DNA of 64,000 nucleotides, taken from the NCBI GenBank assembly GCA_015067435.1, contig SVMM01000006.1, positions 124,001 through 188,000 on the forward strand. The letters are read 5' to 3'. The position numbers and the translations under genes are program-made. This document shows positions 9,285-19,023 of the stretch, piece after piece. The notes below the pieces were generated by a model, which saw only the letters and a program-made list of their open reading frames with translations, ran no database searches and was not told where the DNA came from. The DNA comes from Oscillospiraceae bacterium. GTDB lineage: Bacteria > Bacillota > Clostridia > Oscillospirales > Oscillospiraceae. The first letter of the stretch is position 1; each line of letters begins with the position of its first letter.

Positions 9285-9373
9285 ATGCACAAAGAAAAGG
9301 CAATAGTGAATTCCTACCGGATTATAGTACAAAATAGCATTAAAAAGCGCACATAATTACGCGTCAAGTGTGA

Positions 9374-9425
9374 GAAAAAGCCCATTTCCCCAGCTTCGCG
9401 AACTGCTGTGGAAATGGGCTTTTTG
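9374..9425 (-). terminator. Intrinsic terminator of the ribosomal operon
   Basis: A perfect 14-bp stem (9376-9389 with 9410-9423, arms AAAAGCCCATTTCC and its complement) is followed on the minus strand by a U-rich run. It lies 14 nt after the rplQ stop and ends the rpsJ-rplQ transcript. The stem is also T-rich on the plus strand, so it may work both ways. Confidence 0.9.
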
Positions 9426-9438
9426 CTGTTCATTCGGC

Positions 9439-9780
9439 TCAGACGAGCTCGATCATCGCGGTCTCCGCGGCGTCGCCGCGGCGGACGCCGGTGCGCGTGA
9501 CGCGGGTGTAGCCGCCTTTGCGCTCCGAATAGCCGGGGGCAATCTCCTTGAAGAGCTTCTTGACGACGTCCTCGCGGGTGATGAACGCCATCGCCTGACG
9601 GTAGGCCGCCAGATCGCCCTTCTTGCCGAGGGTAATCATCTTCTCGGCGAGCGGCTTGATCTCCTTGGCGCGGGTGACGGTGGTCTCCATCTTGCCGTGG
9701 TCAAGAAGATCCGTGACCTGCTGGCGGAGCATCGCGCGGCGCTGGTCGGTGGTCTTGCCGAGCTTACGGGTTCCGGGCAT
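9439..9780 (-). CDS. rplQ: Ribosomal protein L17
   Basis: The 113-residue product begins [18 protein letters not shown], the conserved L17 N-terminus, and has the [19 protein letters not shown] helix. Bacterial L17 is usually 115-130 residues, so this is a compact form. It is the last gene of the operon, 37 nt after rpoA, and binds 23S rRNA near the peptide exit. The ATG has GGAGGG in front. Confidence 0.97.
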   Translation of the reverse strand: MPGTRKLGKTTDQRRAMLRQQVTDLLDHGKMETTVTRAKEIKPLAEKMITLGKKGDLAAYRQAMAFITREDVVKKLFKEIAPGYSERKGGYTRVTRTGVRRGDAAETAMIELV

Positions 9781-9817
9781 ATCGTTTCCCTCCTTACAGG
9801 ATCAGATGTGTGTGATG

Positions 9818-10768
9818 TCAGTTTTCTTCGCTGGCGAGGGACAGGCCCATCATCGCCAGCTTGTTGATGACCTCTTCGAGCGACTTGCGGCCGAGGTTGC
9901 GCACCTTCATCATGTCGTCCTCGGTCTTGGAGATCAGATCCTCGACGGTGTTGATGTTGGCGCGCTTGAGGCAGTTGAAGCTGCGCACGGACAGGTCGAG
10001 CTCCTCGATGGTGAGCTCAAGCACCTTGTCGCGCTGCGCCTCCGCCTTCTCGACGACGGTGGAGCGGGCGCTCATCGTGTCGCTCAGGTCGGTGAAGAGC
10101 GTGAAGTGGTCGCAGAGGATCTTGGCGCCCAGAGACACGGCGTCACGCGGGGTGATCGTGCCGTCCGTCCAGACCTCAAGCGTCAGCTTGTCAAAGTCGG
10201 TCATGTTGCCCACGCGGGTGTTCTCCACCGTGTAGTTGACCTTGTAGACGGGGGTGTAGATCGAATCCACCGGGATCGTGCCGATGATGTTCTGCGCGGG
10301 CTTGTTGCGGTCGGCGGGGACATAGCCGCGGCCGTGGCTGAGCGTGATCTCCATGTTCAGTGTCGCGCCGGCGTCCAGCGTCGCGATGTGCAGATCCGGG
10401 TTGAGGATCTCCACCTCGCTGTCGCCCTTGATGTCGCCCGCCGTGACCTCGCAGGGGCCCGCCGCCTCGATGTAGACGGTCTTGACGGTCTCCGCGCCGT
10501 CGAGCTTGGCGATCAGGCTCTTGATGTTGAGCACGATCTCCGTCACGTCCTCCTTGACGCCGGGGACGGTGGAGAACTCGTGCTGCACACCCGCGATCTT
10601 GATCGTGGTAGCCGCCGTGCCGGGCAGGGACGAGAGCATGATGCGGCGCAACGCGTTTCCGAGCGTGATGCCGTAGCCGCGCTCCAGCGGCTCGACCACA
10701 TACTTGCCGTAAGTGCCGTTTTCGGGGTCTTCAATGCACTCGATCTGGGGCTTCTCAATTTCAATCAA
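9818..10768 (-). CDS. rpoA: RNA polymerase alpha subunit
   Basis: The 316-residue product has both alpha domains. The N-terminal dimerisation domain carries [20 protein letters not shown] near residue 30, which contacts beta and beta'. The C-terminal domain carries [20 protein letters not shown] and [15 protein letters not shown], the two helix-hairpin-helix motifs that touch UP elements and activators. The length is normal. It lies between rpsD and rplQ. Confidence 0.98.
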   Translation of the reverse strand: MIEIEKPQIECIEDPENGTYGKYVVEPLERGYGITLGNALRRIMLSSLPGTAATTIKIAGVQHEFSTVPGVKEDVTEIVLNIKSLIAKLDGAETVKTVYIEAAGPCEVTAGDIKGDSEVEILNPDLHIATLDAGATLNMEITLSHGRGYVPADRNKPAQNIIGTIPVDSIYTPVYKVNYTVENTRVGNMTDFDKLTLEVWTDGTITPRDAVSLGAKILCDHFTLFTDLSDTMSARSTVVEKAEAQRDKVLELTIEELDLSVRSFNCLKRANINTVEDLISKTEDDMMKVRNLGRKSLEEVINKLAMMGLSLASEEN

Positions 10769-10844
10769 AGCAGTTACCCTCCTTCTTCAATTTGCGGCCG
10801 ATACCGGCCCTGGAACAATGCGCATGATGAGGGTCCTCCCCCGA

Positions 10845-11456
10845 TTACTTCGAGTACAACTCAACGATCAGGTGCTCCTCGATCGGCAGGTCGATGTCCT
10901 CGCGCGCGGGGACGCGGACGACCGTGCCCTTGAGGGCGTTCTTCTCGCGCTCCAGCCACGTGGGCACCGTGAAGACGGGCGCGTCCTCGCCGGTGAGGCG
11001 CTTGAACATGGTGGAAGAGCGGCTCTTCTCGCAAACCTCGATCACGTCGCCGACCTTTACGAGATAGGACGGGATGTTGACGCGCTTGCCGTTGACGGTG
11101 AAGTGGCCGTGGCTGACCGCCTGACGCGCCTCGCGGCGGGTCATGGCGAAGCCCAGACGATACACCACGTTGTCGAGGCGGCGCTCGATGGTGCTGAGCA
11201 TGACCTCGCCGGTCTGGCCCTGCGACTTCGACGCCTTCTCGTAATACTCGCGGAACTGCTTCTCCAGAATACCGTAAACGAACTTGACCTTCTGCTTCTC
11301 ATTGAGCTGGCGGGCATATTCGCTCTGCTTCCGGCGCATCTGGCCCTTGGGGTTGCGGTTGCTCTCGGACTTGGTCTTGCCCGTGTAGCCCATAGCCGCA
11401 GGAGAAATGCCCAGCGCTCTGCAGCGCTTCACGATGGGCTGTTGATTCTTAGCCAT
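10845..11456 (-). CDS. rpsD: Ribosomal protein S4
   Basis: This is a 203-residue S4 with an S4 RNA-binding domain in the second half ([20 protein letters not shown], then [19 protein letters not shown]). The N-terminus [16 protein letters not shown] lacks the four-Cys zinc site of some S4 proteins, so it is the Cys-poor form. S4 nucleates 30S assembly and often represses its own operon. Here it is inside the alpha operon, as in E. coli but unlike Bacillus subtilis, where rpsD stands alone. Confidence 0.97.
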   Translation of the reverse strand: MAKNQQPIVKRCRALGISPAAMGYTGKTKSESNRNPKGQMRRKQSEYARQLNEKQKVKFVYGILEKQFREYYEKASKSQGQTGEVMLSTIERRLDNVVYRLGFAMTRREARQAVSHGHFTVNGKRVNIPSYLVKVGDVIEVCEKSRSSTMFKRLTGEDAPVFTVPTWLEREKNALKGTVVRVPAREDIDLPIEEHLIVELYSK

Positions 11457-11477
11457 TGATGTTTTCCTCCTTCTTCA

Positions 11478-11885
11478 TCAGACGCGGCGGCGCTTCGGGG
11501 GACGGCAGCCGTTGTGCGGGATGGGCGTGACGTCCTTAATCATCGTCACCTCAAGGCCGACGGCCTGGAGGGCGCGGATCGCAGCCTCGCGGCCCTGGCC
11601 GGGGCCCTTGACGAAGACCTCGACGGTCTTCAGGCCGTGCTCCATGGCGGCGGTGGCAGCCGTCTCGGCAGCGCTCTGCGCGGCGAACGGCGTGGACTTC
11701 TTGCTGCCGCGGAAGCCGAGCCCGCCGGAGGAAGCCCAGGAAAGGGCGTTGCCCTGCGCGTCGGTCACGGTGACCATGGTGTTGTTGAAGGAAGAACGGA
11801 TATGGACCTGACCGCGTTCTACGTTCTTCTTTTCGCGACGGCGGCGGACGACTTTCTTGCCGCCTGCATTCTTAGCAGTAGCCAT
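11478..11885 (-). CDS. rpsK: Ribosomal protein S11
   Basis: The 135-residue product shows the S11 core [20 protein letters not shown] and [20 protein letters not shown], and ends [18 protein letters not shown]. It has a basic N-terminal tail ([18 protein letters not shown]). It forms part of the 30S platform beside the mRNA exit. It sits 15 nt after rpsM and 21 nt before rpsD. Confidence 0.98.
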   Translation of the reverse strand: MATAKNAGGKKVVRRRREKKNVERGQVHIRSSFNNTMVTVTDAQGNALSWASSGGLGFRGSKKSTPFAAQSAAETAATAAMEHGLKTVEVFVKGPGQGREAAIRALQAVGLEVTMIKDVTPIPHNGCRPPKRRRV

Positions 11886-11900
11886 TTAAATTCTCCCTCC

Positions 11901-12269
11901 TTACTTCTTCTTGTTCGCAATGGTCTTCTTCGGGCCCTTGCGGGTGCGCGCGTTGGTCTTGCTGCGCTGGCCGCGGACGGGCAGGCCGCGGCGATGACGC
12001 TGGCCGCGATAGCATCCGATCTCGCTCAGGCGCTTGATGTCCAGCGCGGTCTGACGGCGCAGGTCGCCCTCGACGATGTAGCCGTGGTCAATGACCTCAC
12101 GCAGCTTCGCTTCCTCCGCGTCGGTGAGATCCTTGACGCGGGTATCGGGATTGACGCCGGCCTTTTCGAGGATATCGCAGGCGCTCTTTCTGCCAATGCC
12201 GTAAATGTAGGTCAAGCCGATTTCGATTCGCTTGTCCTTCGGCAGGTCAATACCGGCAATACGTGCCAT
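11901..12269 (-). CDS. rpsM: Ribosomal protein S13
   Basis: The 122-residue product opens [19 protein letters not shown] and carries the helix-two-turn-helix region [19 protein letters not shown]. The basic tail after [20 protein letters not shown] reaches between the subunits to P-site tRNA. The length is typical. Confidence 0.98.
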   Translation of the reverse strand: MARIAGIDLPKDKRIEIGLTYIYGIGRKSACDILEKAGVNPDTRVKDLTDAEEAKLREVIDHGYIVEGDLRRQTALDIKRLSEIGCYRGQRHRRGLPVRGQRSKTNARTRKGPKKTIANKKK

Positions 12270-12291
12270 TTAATTTACCTCCAATTCAATC

Positions 12292-12405
12292 TCAGCCCTG
12301 GCGCTGTTTGTGCTTCGGATTCTCGCAGATGACCATGACACGGCCTTTGCGGCGAATGATCTTGCACTTCTCGCACATGGGCTTTACGGACGGTCTTACT
12401 TTCAT
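12292..12405 (-). CDS. rpmJ: Ribosomal protein L36, zinc-ribbon form
   Basis: This 37-residue gene begins [20 protein letters not shown] and ends in the [11 protein letters not shown] segment. The Cys-x2-Cys, the later Cys and a His make the zinc site of the C+ type of L36. It has a GGAGG site, lies 15 nt after infA and 22 nt before rpsM. Confidence 0.97.
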   Translation of the reverse strand: MKVRPSVKPMCEKCKIIRRKGRVMVICENPKHKQRQG

Positions 12406-12420
12406 GTCTGAAACCTCCAA

Positions 12421-12639
12421 TTACTTTGTACGCCATGTGATCCGACCGCGGGTCAGGTCGTACGGGGACATTTCCACCGTGACCTTGTCACCGGGCAGGA
12501 TCCGGATGAAATTCATTCTGAGCTTGCCGGAAATATGGGCCAGAATCGTGTGGCCGTTTCCGATGTCTACCTGGAATGTGGTGTTGGGCAGGGATTCGAC
12601 CACCGTGCCCTCCACTTCGATCATGTCGGATTTTGCCAA
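12421..12639 (-). CDS. infA: Translation initiation factor IF-1
   Basis: The 72-residue OB-fold protein carries [20 protein letters not shown], then [20 protein letters not shown] and [21 protein letters not shown]-1 binds the 30S A site during initiation. The length is the family standard. It follows the KOW-domain gene by 3 nt. Confidence 0.98.
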   Translation of the reverse strand: MAKSDMIEVEGTVVESLPNTTFQVDIGNGHTILAHISGKLRMNFIRILPGDKVTVEMSPYDLTRGRITWRTK

Positions 12640-12642
12640 GTG

Positions 12643-12927
12643 TTATCCCTCCTGGTCGGAATTCTCCGCTCCGCCGTGCGATGCGATCGCCTTGCGAAGC
12701 TCGCTGTTTGTGACTCTTTCGTTTTGTCTGATCTTTTCCGCGACGCGGTCGCCGCTCTCGGCGATGAAGCGGGCGTGCTTGCGCTTTTTCCGCTTCGGCG
12801 CCTCGACCCGGCGGCTCTTGCCGTCCGCGAGGAGCAGGTACTCTCCGTCCGTATCCAGAACGTAGAAGAGCTTCCCTTTCTCGCGGCCGGCCGTCGCCTC
12901 GACCAGATGTGCTCTCGTGATTTCCAT
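12643..12927 (-). CDS. KOW-domain RNA-binding protein (L14e-like)
   Basis: This 94-residue protein begins with a KOW-like barrel (ATAGREKGKLFYVLDTDGEY, then LLLADGKSRRVEAPKRKKRK) and ends in a charged helix. Genes of this type, annotated as L14e/L6e/L27e-like, sit between map and infA in many Clostridia. The exact role is unknown, but an rRNA or translation-linked function is likely. I use ATG 12927, which follows GAGGTG by 6 nt. An in-frame GTG at 12936 would touch the map stop. Confidence 0.85.
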   Translation of the reverse strand: MEITRAHLVEATAGREKGKLFYVLDTDGEYLLLADGKSRRVEAPKRKKRKHARFIAESGDRVAEKIRQNERVTNSELRKAIASHGGAENSDQEG

Positions 12928-12937
12928 GATACACACC

Positions 12938-13690
12938 TCAGGGCGCGGGAACCGTCAGAAGCTCCGGTTCGTCGGCTGTGATGAGGATCGTGTTCTCATA
13001 GTGCGCGGCGTACTTGCCGTCCGCCGTTTTGACCGTCCAGCCGTCCGACATCTGCCGGATGGCTGCCGTGCCCGCGTTGACCATCGGCTCGACCGCGATC
13101 GTCATGCCGCGCAGGAGCTTGGGGCCGTGCCCCGGGGCGCCGAAATTCGGCACCTCCGGCGCTTCGTGCATCCGTTTGCCGACGCCGTGGCCGACATACT
13201 CACGCACGACGGAAAAGCCGTTCGCCTCCACATACTCCTGCACCGCGTGACCGATGTCCGAGATGCGGTAGCCCTCGCGGGCAAACTGGATGCCCTCGAA
13301 AAAGCTCTGCCTCGTCACGTCGATCAGCCGCTGCGCTTCATTGGAAATCGTACCGCATGCGTAGGTGGCCGCACAGTCGCCGTGGAATCCGCCGATGTAC
13401 GCGCCCACGTCCACGCTGACGATATCGCCCTCCTGCAGGACCCGTTTGCCGGGGATGCCGTGGATGATCTCGTCGTTGACGGAGACGCAGACGCTGGCGG
13501 GATAGCCGTTGTAGTTCAAAAACGACGGCTCAGCGCCCTGTGACTTGATGAACTGGTATACTGCTTTGTCGATCTCTCGGGTTGTTACGCCGGGCTTTAC
13601 CATTTCCCCTGCCAAAGCACGGGCAGCCGCGGTAATTTTTCCCGCCCGGCGCATCAATTCGATCTCGCGCGCTGATTTGAGTACGATCAT
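12938..13690 (-). CDS. map: Methionine aminopeptidase type I
   Basis: The 250-residue enzyme removes the initiator Met from nascent proteins. The metal ligands are seen in order: Asp in DIVSVDVGAYIGGFHGDCA (two Asp), His in GHGVGKRMHEAPEVPNFG, and the Glu pair in MTIAVEPMVNAG and YAAHYENTILIT. There is no N-terminal zinc extension. It lies 4 nt after adk. Its strong ribosome site (GGAG) is inside the end of adk, so the two are probably coupled. Confidence 0.97.
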   Translation of the reverse strand: MIVLKSAREIELMRRAGKITAAARALAGEMVKPGVTTREIDKAVYQFIKSQGAEPSFLNYNGYPASVCVSVNDEIIHGIPGKRVLQEGDIVSVDVGAYIGGFHGDCAATYACGTISNEAQRLIDVTRQSFFEGIQFAREGYRISDIGHAVQEYVEANGFSVVREYVGHGVGKRMHEAPEVPNFGAPGHGPKLLRGMTIAVEPMVNAGTAAIRQMSDGWTVKTADGKYAAHYENTILITADEPELLTVPAP

Positions 13691-13694
13691 ACGA

Positions 13695-14327
13695 TCACTC
13701 CTTCAGCACCGCCAAAATCGCCGCGGAGGTGGCTTCGACGGAGCCCATGTCCTCCACCGGATACAGAACGCCGCGGGAGCGGTAAAACTCCTTGAGGGGT
13801 TCCGTTTCCTTGTGATAGACCGCGAGACGCGCTTTCACCGTCTCGGGGGCATCATCCTTGCGGACGATCAGCTCGCTGCCGCACTCGTCGCACACGCCCT
13901 CCTTTTTCGGGGGCACCGCGGTGACGTGGTAGCTCGCGCCGCACTTGGGGCAGACGCGCCGCCCGCTCATGCGCTCCATGATGGTCTCGTCCGAGACCTC
14001 CATGGAGACCACATGGTCGAAGCGGATGCCGTTCTCCTCCAGCGCCTCCGCCTGGCCGATCGTGCGCGGCACACCGTCGAGGATGTAGCCGTTCGCACAG
14101 TCCGCCTCGGCGAGACGGTCGCGGATGATGCCGATGATGATCTCATCGGAAACCAACGCTCCGGTCTCCATGCAGGCCTTCGCCTTCATGCCCAGCTCGC
14201 TGCCGCTCGCAACCGCGGCGCGCAGGATGTTGCCGGTGGAAATCGTCGGAATGTTCAGCTCACGGGCGAGGATCGCGGCCTGCGTGCCCTTTCCCGCGCC
14301 GGGAGCGCCCAATAAAATCAGATTCAT
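13695..14327 (-). CDS. adk: Adenylate kinase with zinc-binding lid
   Basis: The 210-residue enzyme interconverts ATP, ADP and AMP. The P-loop GAPGAGKGTQA is at residues 7-17, AMP-binding ISTGNILRAAV at about 30, and DGVPRTIGQAEAL at about 84. The lid (about 127-160) has Cys-x2-Cys at CPKCGASYH and CDECGSEL, the structural zinc site typical of Gram-positive enzymes. I use ATG 14327 with GGAGAG in front. An in-frame Met at 14345 would overlap secY. Confidence 0.97.
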   Translation of the reverse strand: MNLILLGAPGAGKGTQAAILARELNIPTISTGNILRAAVASGSELGMKAKACMETGALVSDEIIIGIIRDRLAEADCANGYILDGVPRTIGQAEALEENGIRFDHVVSMEVSDETIMERMSGRRVCPKCGASYHVTAVPPKKEGVCDECGSELIVRKDDAPETVKARLAVYHKETEPLKEFYRSRGVLYPVEDMGSVEATSAAILAVLKE

Positions 14328-14337
14328 CTCTCTCTCC

Positions 14338-15624
14338 TTATTCAAGGAAGCCCTTGTACTGACGCATCAGCATCTGGTTCTCCAGCGCCTGCACCGTTTC
14401 CAGTGCGACGCCGACCACGATGATGACGGACGTACCGCCGATGGCGAGCGCGCTGTTGCCCAGCGCCTTGCCGACGATCAGCGGAGCGATGGCAACAATA
14501 CCGAGATAGATGGCGCCAAACAGTGTCACCTTACCGAGAACCTTCGAAATGAAGTCGCTGGTGGGCTTGCCCGGACGGAAGCCGGGGATGAAGCCGCCCT
14601 GACGCTTGAGATTGTTGGAGATCTCAATGGGGTTGAACTGGATGGTGGCGTAGAAGTAGCTGAAACCGATAATCATCAGGAAATAGATGACCAGGTACAG
14701 CACCGACTTGGTGTCGATCGCGTTGAGGAACGCGGCGCCGAAGCTGCCCTCGGCGGGCGCCGGCAGGAACGCGGCGATGGTCGCGGGCAGGGACGCGATG
14801 CTCTGCGCGAAGATGATCGGCAGAACGCCGGACATGTTCACCTTCATCGGGAGAGAGGACGCCTGGCCGCCGTACATCTTGCGGCCGACCTGACGCTTGG
14901 CGTACTGCACCGGGATACGGCGCTCCGCCGCGTTGACGTGGGTGATGAGAATGACCATCAGCAGGATGCCGATCACCAGCAGAGCCATATACAGCCAGCC
15001 GATGCCGCCCTTCTGCGCGATATAGCTGCTGCCCTGGGTGACCATCGTGGGCACGCGGGACAGGATGCCCGCGAACAGGATGATCGAAATGCCGTTGCCG
15101 ACGCCGAACTCATTGACCTGCTCGCCGAGCCACATCACGAAGCTGGAGCCCGCGACGAACGAGACGATGATGACCAGCGCGGGCCACGCGCCCTGCTGCT
15201 CCAGAATGTTGTAGTTGCGCATCAGGAAGTAGTAGCCGAGGCCCTGCAGCAGGGCGATGGCGACGGTGGCATAGCGCGTGATGGACGCGATCTTCTTCTT
15301 GCCCGCCTCGCCGCCGTCGCGCGCAAGGCGCTCCAGGGCGGGGATGGCGATGGTGAGCAGCTGGATGATGATGGAGCTGTTGATATACGGCTGGACGCCG
15401 AGGGCGAACACCGTCGCCTGCGCGAACGCGCCGCCGGACATCACGTTGTACAGGCCCAGCACCGTGGTGCTCATGCCGTCGAGGTACTGCTGAAGCAGGT
15501 CGGTGTTGACATAGGGAACCGGAATCGCGTTGCCGAGGCGGAAGATCAGCAGGATCATGATGGTGAAGATGATCTTCTTGCGCAGCTCCGGGATGCCCCA
15601 TGCCTTGCGAATCGTTTGGATCAC
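14338..15624 (-). CDS. secY: Preprotein translocase subunit SecY
   Basis: The 428-residue membrane protein has ten predicted helices. It starts with the amphipathic helix around AWGIPELRKKIIFTIMILLI, and the plug region GGAFAQATVFALGVQPYINS follows. The cytoplasmic loop GGFIPGFRPGKPTSDFI, which receives SecA or the ribosome, is near residue 350. It forms the protein-export channel with SecE and SecG, which are not in the window. It starts with GTG directly after the rplO stop, with AGGTGG inside rplO. Confidence 0.98.
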   Translation of the reverse strand: MIQTIRKAWGIPELRKKIIFTIMILLIFRLGNAIPVPYVNTDLLQQYLDGMSTTVLGLYNVMSGGAFAQATVFALGVQPYINSSIIIQLLTIAIPALERLARDGGEAGKKKIASITRYATVAIALLQGLGYYFLMRNYNILEQQGAWPALVIIVSFVAGSSFVMWLGEQVNEFGVGNGISIILFAGILSRVPTMVTQGSSYIAQKGGIGWLYMALLVIGILLMVILITHVNAAERRIPVQYAKRQVGRKMYGGQASSLPMKVNMSGVLPIIFAQSIASLPATIAAFLPAPAEGSFGAAFLNAIDTKSVLYLVIYFLMIIGFSYFYATIQFNPIEISNNLKRQGGFIPGFRPGKPTSDFISKVLGKVTLFGAIYLGIVAIAPLIVGKALGNSALAIGGTSVIIVVGVALETVQALENQMLMRQYKGFLE

Positions 15625-16065
15625 TTAAACCACCTCTGCCTTTCCGCCAGCCGCCTCAATGGCTTCCTTCGCGGACTGGGAAAACGCAGACGCCTGCACG
15701 GTGACTTTCTTCTTGACGGAGCCGTTGCCCAGCACCTTGTAGCCGTATTCGCACTTGCGAAGGATGCCCTTGGCAAGCAGAGTCTCTGCGGTGACAGTCT
15801 CGCCGTCCTCAAAGCGGTTGAGCGCGCTGAGATTGATGATCTCAAGGGGCTTGGCAAAGATGTTGTTGAAACCGCGCTTCGGCGTGGTACGGGTCATGGG
15901 CATCTGGCCGCCTTCGAAGCCGATGCGCACGCCGCCGCCGCTGCGCGCCTTCTGACCCTTGTGGCCGCGGCCGCCGGTCTTGCCGTTGCCGCTGCCGTTG
16001 CCGCGGCCCTTGCGGTACGCTTCCTTCGTGGAGCCGGCAGCAGGAGACAGTTCATGGAGTTTCAT
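15625..16065 (-). CDS. rplO: Ribosomal protein L15
   Basis: The 146-residue product begins [20 protein letters not shown]. It has the glycine-rich arm [20 protein letters not shown] that threads into 23S rRNA, then [17 protein letters not shown]. The length is typical. secY begins at the next base. Confidence 0.98.
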   Translation of the reverse strand: MKLHELSPAAGSTKEAYRKGRGNGSGNGKTGGRGHKGQKARSGGGVRIGFEGGQMPMTRTTPKRGFNNIFAKPLEIINLSALNRFEDGETVTAETLLAKGILRKCEYGYKVLGNGSVKKKVTVQASAFSQSAKEAIEAAGGKAEVV

Positions 16066-16080
16066 ACTAACAGCTCCTCC

Positions 16081-16263
16081 TTACTTTACTTCCGTGACCT
16101 TGAGCAGATAGCCGATCTGGGCGATCTTGCCGCGGGTCTGATCGTTGTCGGGCTGGACCGTGCTGTCGCCGATGCGGCGCAGACCCAGCGAATTGGCAGT
16201 GGCGATGTGCTTATCCAGTCTGCCGTTCAGGCTCTTGACGAGCTCTACGTTCAACTTAGCCAT
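16081..16263 (-). CDS. rpmD: Ribosomal protein L30
   Basis: The 60-residue L30 has the single ferredoxin-like fold: LNVELVKSLNGRLDKHIAT, LGLRRIGDSTVQPDND and the ending QIGYLLKVTEVK. Its position between rpsE and rplO confirms the call. Confidence 0.97.
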   Translation of the reverse strand: MAKLNVELVKSLNGRLDKHIATANSLGLRRIGDSTVQPDNDQTRGKIAQIGYLLKVTEVK

Positions 16264-16277
16264 GTGTCGCCGCCTCC

Positions 16278-16778
16278 TTAGCCTTTGATCTCTTCCACGC
16301 TCTTGCCGCGGGTACGGGCGACCTGCTCGGCGTTGCGCATGGACTTGAGTCCCTCAAACGCCGCACCGACGACGTTGTTGGGGTTGTTGGAGCGCAGGCA
16401 CTTGGTACGGATGTCCTTGATGCCCGCAGCCTCGACGACCGCACGCACCGCGCCGCCGGCGATCACGCCGGTACCGGGGGCGGCGGGCTTGAGCAGCACG
16501 CGGCCCGCGCCGAACTCGCCGATCGTCTCGTGGGGGATGGTGGTTCCCTCCAGCGTGACGTTGATCATGTTCTTCTTCGCGGCCTCAAGGCCCTTGCGGA
16601 TCGCCTCGGGCACCTCGGACGCCTTGCCGAGGCCGTAGCCGACCTTGCCCTTGCCGTCGCCGACGACCATCAGCGCGGAAAACTTCGCCACGCGGCCGCC
16701 CTTCACGGTCTTGGAAACGCGGTTGAGGAAAACGAGCTTTTCCATGTATTCGCTTTGTTCTCTTTCAAATCTGGGCAT
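16278..16778 (-). CDS. rpsE: Ribosomal protein S5
   Basis: The 166-residue product has the S5 double-stranded RNA-binding half ([40 protein letters not shown]) and the C-terminal half with [20 protein letters not shown]. The fidelity-related loop near VSKTVKGGR, where spectinomycin resistance changes fall in other bacteria, looks ordinary. It lies at the mRNA entry of the 30S. Confidence 0.98.
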   Translation of the reverse strand: MPRFEREQSEYMEKLVFLNRVSKTVKGGRVAKFSALMVVGDGKGKVGYGLGKASEVPEAIRKGLEAAKKNMINVTLEGTTIPHETIGEFGAGRVLLKPAAPGTGVIAGGAVRAVVEAAGIKDIRTKCLRSNNPNNVVGAAFEGLKSMRNAEQVARTRGKSVEEIKG

Positions 16779-16796
16779 TTCTATTTTCCTCCTCCC

Positions 16797-17156
16797 TTAG
16801 AATTCCAGACCGCCCTCACGGGCGCCCTCGGCCAGCTCTGCCACGCGGCCGTGATACAGGTAACCGCCGCGGTCGAACACGACCGTGTCGATGCCCTTGG
16901 CCTTCGCCCGCTCGGCAATCAGCTTGCCGACCGCGCGCGCGGCGGTCTTGTTGCCGCCGTTGCCCTCGATCTCCTTGTCGAGCGAGGAAGCCGCAACCAG
17001 CGTGTTGCCGGCGACGTCGTCGATGATCTGGGCATAGATGTTCTTCTCACTGCGGAATACGTTCAGGCGGGGTCTTTCGGGCGTGCCGGAGACCTTGGAA
17101 CGGACTCTCTTATGACGCTTTAAGCGCTGCGCTTTCGTATCGGGTCTTTTGATCAT
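16797..17156 (-). CDS. rplR: Ribosomal protein L18
   Basis: The 119-residue L18 shows [40 protein letters not shown] and the conserved ending [20 protein letters not shown]. It binds 5S rRNA with L5. Gaps of 14 and 18 nt separate it from its neighbours. Confidence 0.98.
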   Translation of the reverse strand: MIKRPDTKAQRLKRHKRVRSKVSGTPERPRLNVFRSEKNIYAQIIDDVAGNTLVAASSLDKEIEGNGGNKTAARAVGKLIAERAKAKGIDTVVFDRGGYLYHGRVAELAEGAREGGLEF

Positions 17157-17170
17157 TTCGGCACACCTCC

Positions 17171-17716
17171 TTATTTCTTCACGCCGGTCTTGCCGACCTT
17201 GCGGCGGATGACCTCATCCGTGTACTTGATTCCCTTACCCTTGTACGGCTCGGGCGGGCGCTTCTCGCGGAGCTCGGCGGCAAACTGGCCGACCTTCTGC
17301 TTGTCGCAGCCGGAGATGACAACGTGGTTGGGATTGGGGACTTCGATGCTGATGCCCTCGATCTCCTCCACCTCAACGGGATGAGAGTAACCGATGGTCA
17401 GGACGAGCTTGTTGCCCTCCTTGGCGGCACGATAACCGACGCCGTTGATATCGAGTTCTTTCTTGTAGCCCTCGGTCACGCCGACGACCATGTTGTGCAG
17501 CAGCGCACGGGTCAGGCCGTGCAGCGCGCGGTTCTCCTTCTCGTCGTTCGGACGGGAGACATGGATCTCGGTGCCCTCCTGCTTGAGGGTCATGGCGGGG
17601 CTGAGCTTCTGGGTCAGGGTGCCCTTCGGGCCCTTGACGGTGATCAGGTTGCCGTCCTCGATCTTGACTTCAACACCGGCGGGGATGGCAACAGGCATTC
17701 TACCAATACGACTCAT
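17171..17716 (-). CDS. rplF: Ribosomal protein L6
   Basis: The 181-residue L6 begins [20 protein letters not shown] and ends with the C-terminal RNA-binding motif [20 protein letters not shown]. It stabilises the 50S near the factor-binding site. Both alpha-beta repeats are present. Confidence 0.98.
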   Translation of the reverse strand: MSRIGRMPVAIPAGVEVKIEDGNLITVKGPKGTLTQKLSPAMTLKQEGTEIHVSRPNDEKENRALHGLTRALLHNMVVGVTEGYKKELDINGVGYRAAKEGNKLVLTIGYSHPVEVEEIEGISIEVPNPNHVVISGCDKQKVGQFAAELREKRPPEPYKGKGIKYTDEVIRRKVGKTGVKK

Positions 17717-17731
17717 TGTTCTCTGCCCTCC

Positions 17732-18127
17732 TTACCACACGAACGCCAGGACTTCGCCGCCGACGTGGCTGGCGCGAGCCGCCTTGTCGGTCATGACGCC
17801 CTTGGACGTGGAAACGATGGCGACGCCGAGGCCGCGGAGCACGCGGGGCAGCTCGTCCGCGCCGACATAAACGCGGAGGCCCGGCTTGGAAACGCGGCGC
17901 AGGCCGGTGATGACCTTGTCCTTGCCGTTGTACTTGAGCGTGATGTGGATCATGCCCTGCACGCCGTCGTCGACGACCTGATAGCTCTTGATGTAGCCCT
18001 CGTCGAGCAGGATCTGGGCGATGCTCTTCTTCATGTTCGAAGCGGGGACGTCAACCGTGTCGTGTCTTGCGTTGTTCGCGTTGCGGATGCGGGTGAGCAT
18101 ATCCGCAATGGGGTCTGTGATATGCAT
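17732..18127 (-). CDS. rpsH: Ribosomal protein S8
   Basis: The 131-residue S8 begins [20 protein letters not shown] and ends [19 protein letters not shown] plus a short tail. I use ATG 18127, which has AGGAGG upstream. A longer frame to 18205 would run through the hairpins in the preceding gap and has no homologous N-terminus. S8 binds helix 21 of 16S rRNA and represses the spc operon in enterobacteria. Here it is preceded by the unusually long hairpin-bearing gap. Confidence 0.97.
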   Translation of the reverse strand: MHITDPIADMLTRIRNANNARHDTVDVPASNMKKSIAQILLDEGYIKSYQVVDDGVQGMIHITLKYNGKDKVITGLRRVSKPGLRVYVGADELPRVLRGLGVAIVSTSKGVMTDKAARASHVGGEVLAFVW

Positions 18128-18266
18128 GTGGTTATATCCTCCTAGTTTAGAGTTACGAACCGTTCGGTTCGTTTCGGCCGCGAGGTATCTCCGATAATTT
18201 GGCAATTATCGGAGACCTTTCGCAGTCCAAACGCCCCATATCAAAGGCGTTATTCAAAAATGATTC
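18128..18266 (-). promoter_or_regulatory. Hairpin-bearing gap between rpsZ and rpsH
   Basis: This 139-nt gap stands out in an operon where most gaps are under 25 nt. It holds a perfect 12-bp inverted repeat (18188-18199 with 18204-18215, 4-nt loop) and a 7-bp one (18156-18171). Neither is followed by a U run on the transcribed strand, so they are not simple terminators. I infer a regulatory or processing element, perhaps bound by a ribosomal protein such as S8. No family is recognised. Confidence 0.5.
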
Positions 18267-18452
18267 TCAGAAAGAAGCCTTTCTGACGCCGGGGATCTCG
18301 CCCTTGTACGCGAGCTCGCGGAAGCAGATACGGCAGACGCCGTAGTCGCGCAGATACGCGTGGGGACGGCCGCAGAGCTTGCAGCGGTTGTAGCGGCGGC
18401 TGGAGTACTTGGCAGGACGGGCCTGCTTGATCTTCATGGAAGTTTTAGCCAT
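18267..18452 (-). CDS. rpsZ: Ribosomal protein S14, zinc (type Z) form
   Basis: The 61-residue S14 is the short Gram-positive form. [20 protein letters not shown] supplies the four zinc-binding Cys, and it ends [11 protein letters not shown]. It lies between rplE and the hairpin gap before rpsH. Confidence 0.97.
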   Translation of the reverse strand: MAKTSMKIKQARPAKYSSRRYNRCKLCGRPHAYLRDYGVCRICFRELAYKGEIPGVRKASF

Positions 18453-18466
18453 TGTCCTTCTCCTCC

Positions 18467-19006
18467 TTAACGCTCAAACGGGGCGCCGACCTGGGTCAGC
18501 AGCTCGCGGGCCTCTTCGTCGGTCTTGGCGGTGGTGCAGATGACGATGTCCATGCCGCGGATCTTGTCGACCTTGTCGTACTCGATCTCGGGGAAGATCA
18601 GCTGCTCCTTGACGCCGAGGGCATAGTTGCCGCGGCCGTCGAAGGCGTTGGCGCTGATGCCGCGGAAGTCGCGGACGCGCGGAAGCGCGACGTTGAACAG
18701 ACGATCCAGGAATTCCCACATCTTGTCGCCGCGGAGCGTGACCTTCGCGCCGATGGGCATACCCTCGCGGATCTTGAAGTTCGCGACGGACTTCTTCGCC
18801 TTGGTGATGACGGCCTTCTGGCCGGTGATGGTGCTCAGGTCGCGCACGACGGCGTCAAGGACCTTGGCGTTGTCGCGGGCCTCGCCGCAGCCGACGTTCA
18901 CGACGACCTTCTCGATGCGGGGCACTTCCATGATGGACTTGTAACCGAACTTCTTGAAAAGAGCCGGCGCAATGTCCGCTTTATACTGTTCTTTCAGTCT
19001 GGCCAT
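18467..19006 (-). CDS. rplE: Ribosomal protein L5
   Basis: The 179-residue L5 carries [20 protein letters not shown], then [20 protein letters not shown] and [20 protein letters not shown]. It contacts 5S rRNA and P-site tRNA. The length is standard. Confidence 0.98.
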   Translation of the reverse strand: MARLKEQYKADIAPALFKKFGYKSIMEVPRIEKVVVNVGCGEARDNAKVLDAVVRDLSTITGQKAVITKAKKSVANFKIREGMPIGAKVTLRGDKMWEFLDRLFNVALPRVRDFRGISANAFDGRGNYALGVKEQLIFPEIEYDKVDKIRGMDIVICTTAKTDEEARELLTQVGAPFER

Positions 19007-19023
19007 TACAGCTTACTCCTTTC

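Noticed and set aside
14125-16281. Plus-strand open frame of 718 codons opposite adk-secY-rplO
   Set aside because: It is antisense to three certain genes. It is rich in Ala, Asp, Val, Leu and His, as expected from GC-rich third positions, and has no family match or ribosome site.
18188-18215. Intrinsic terminator inside the ribosomal operon
   Set aside because: The stem is strong but no U run follows on the transcribed strand, and essential genes lie downstream.
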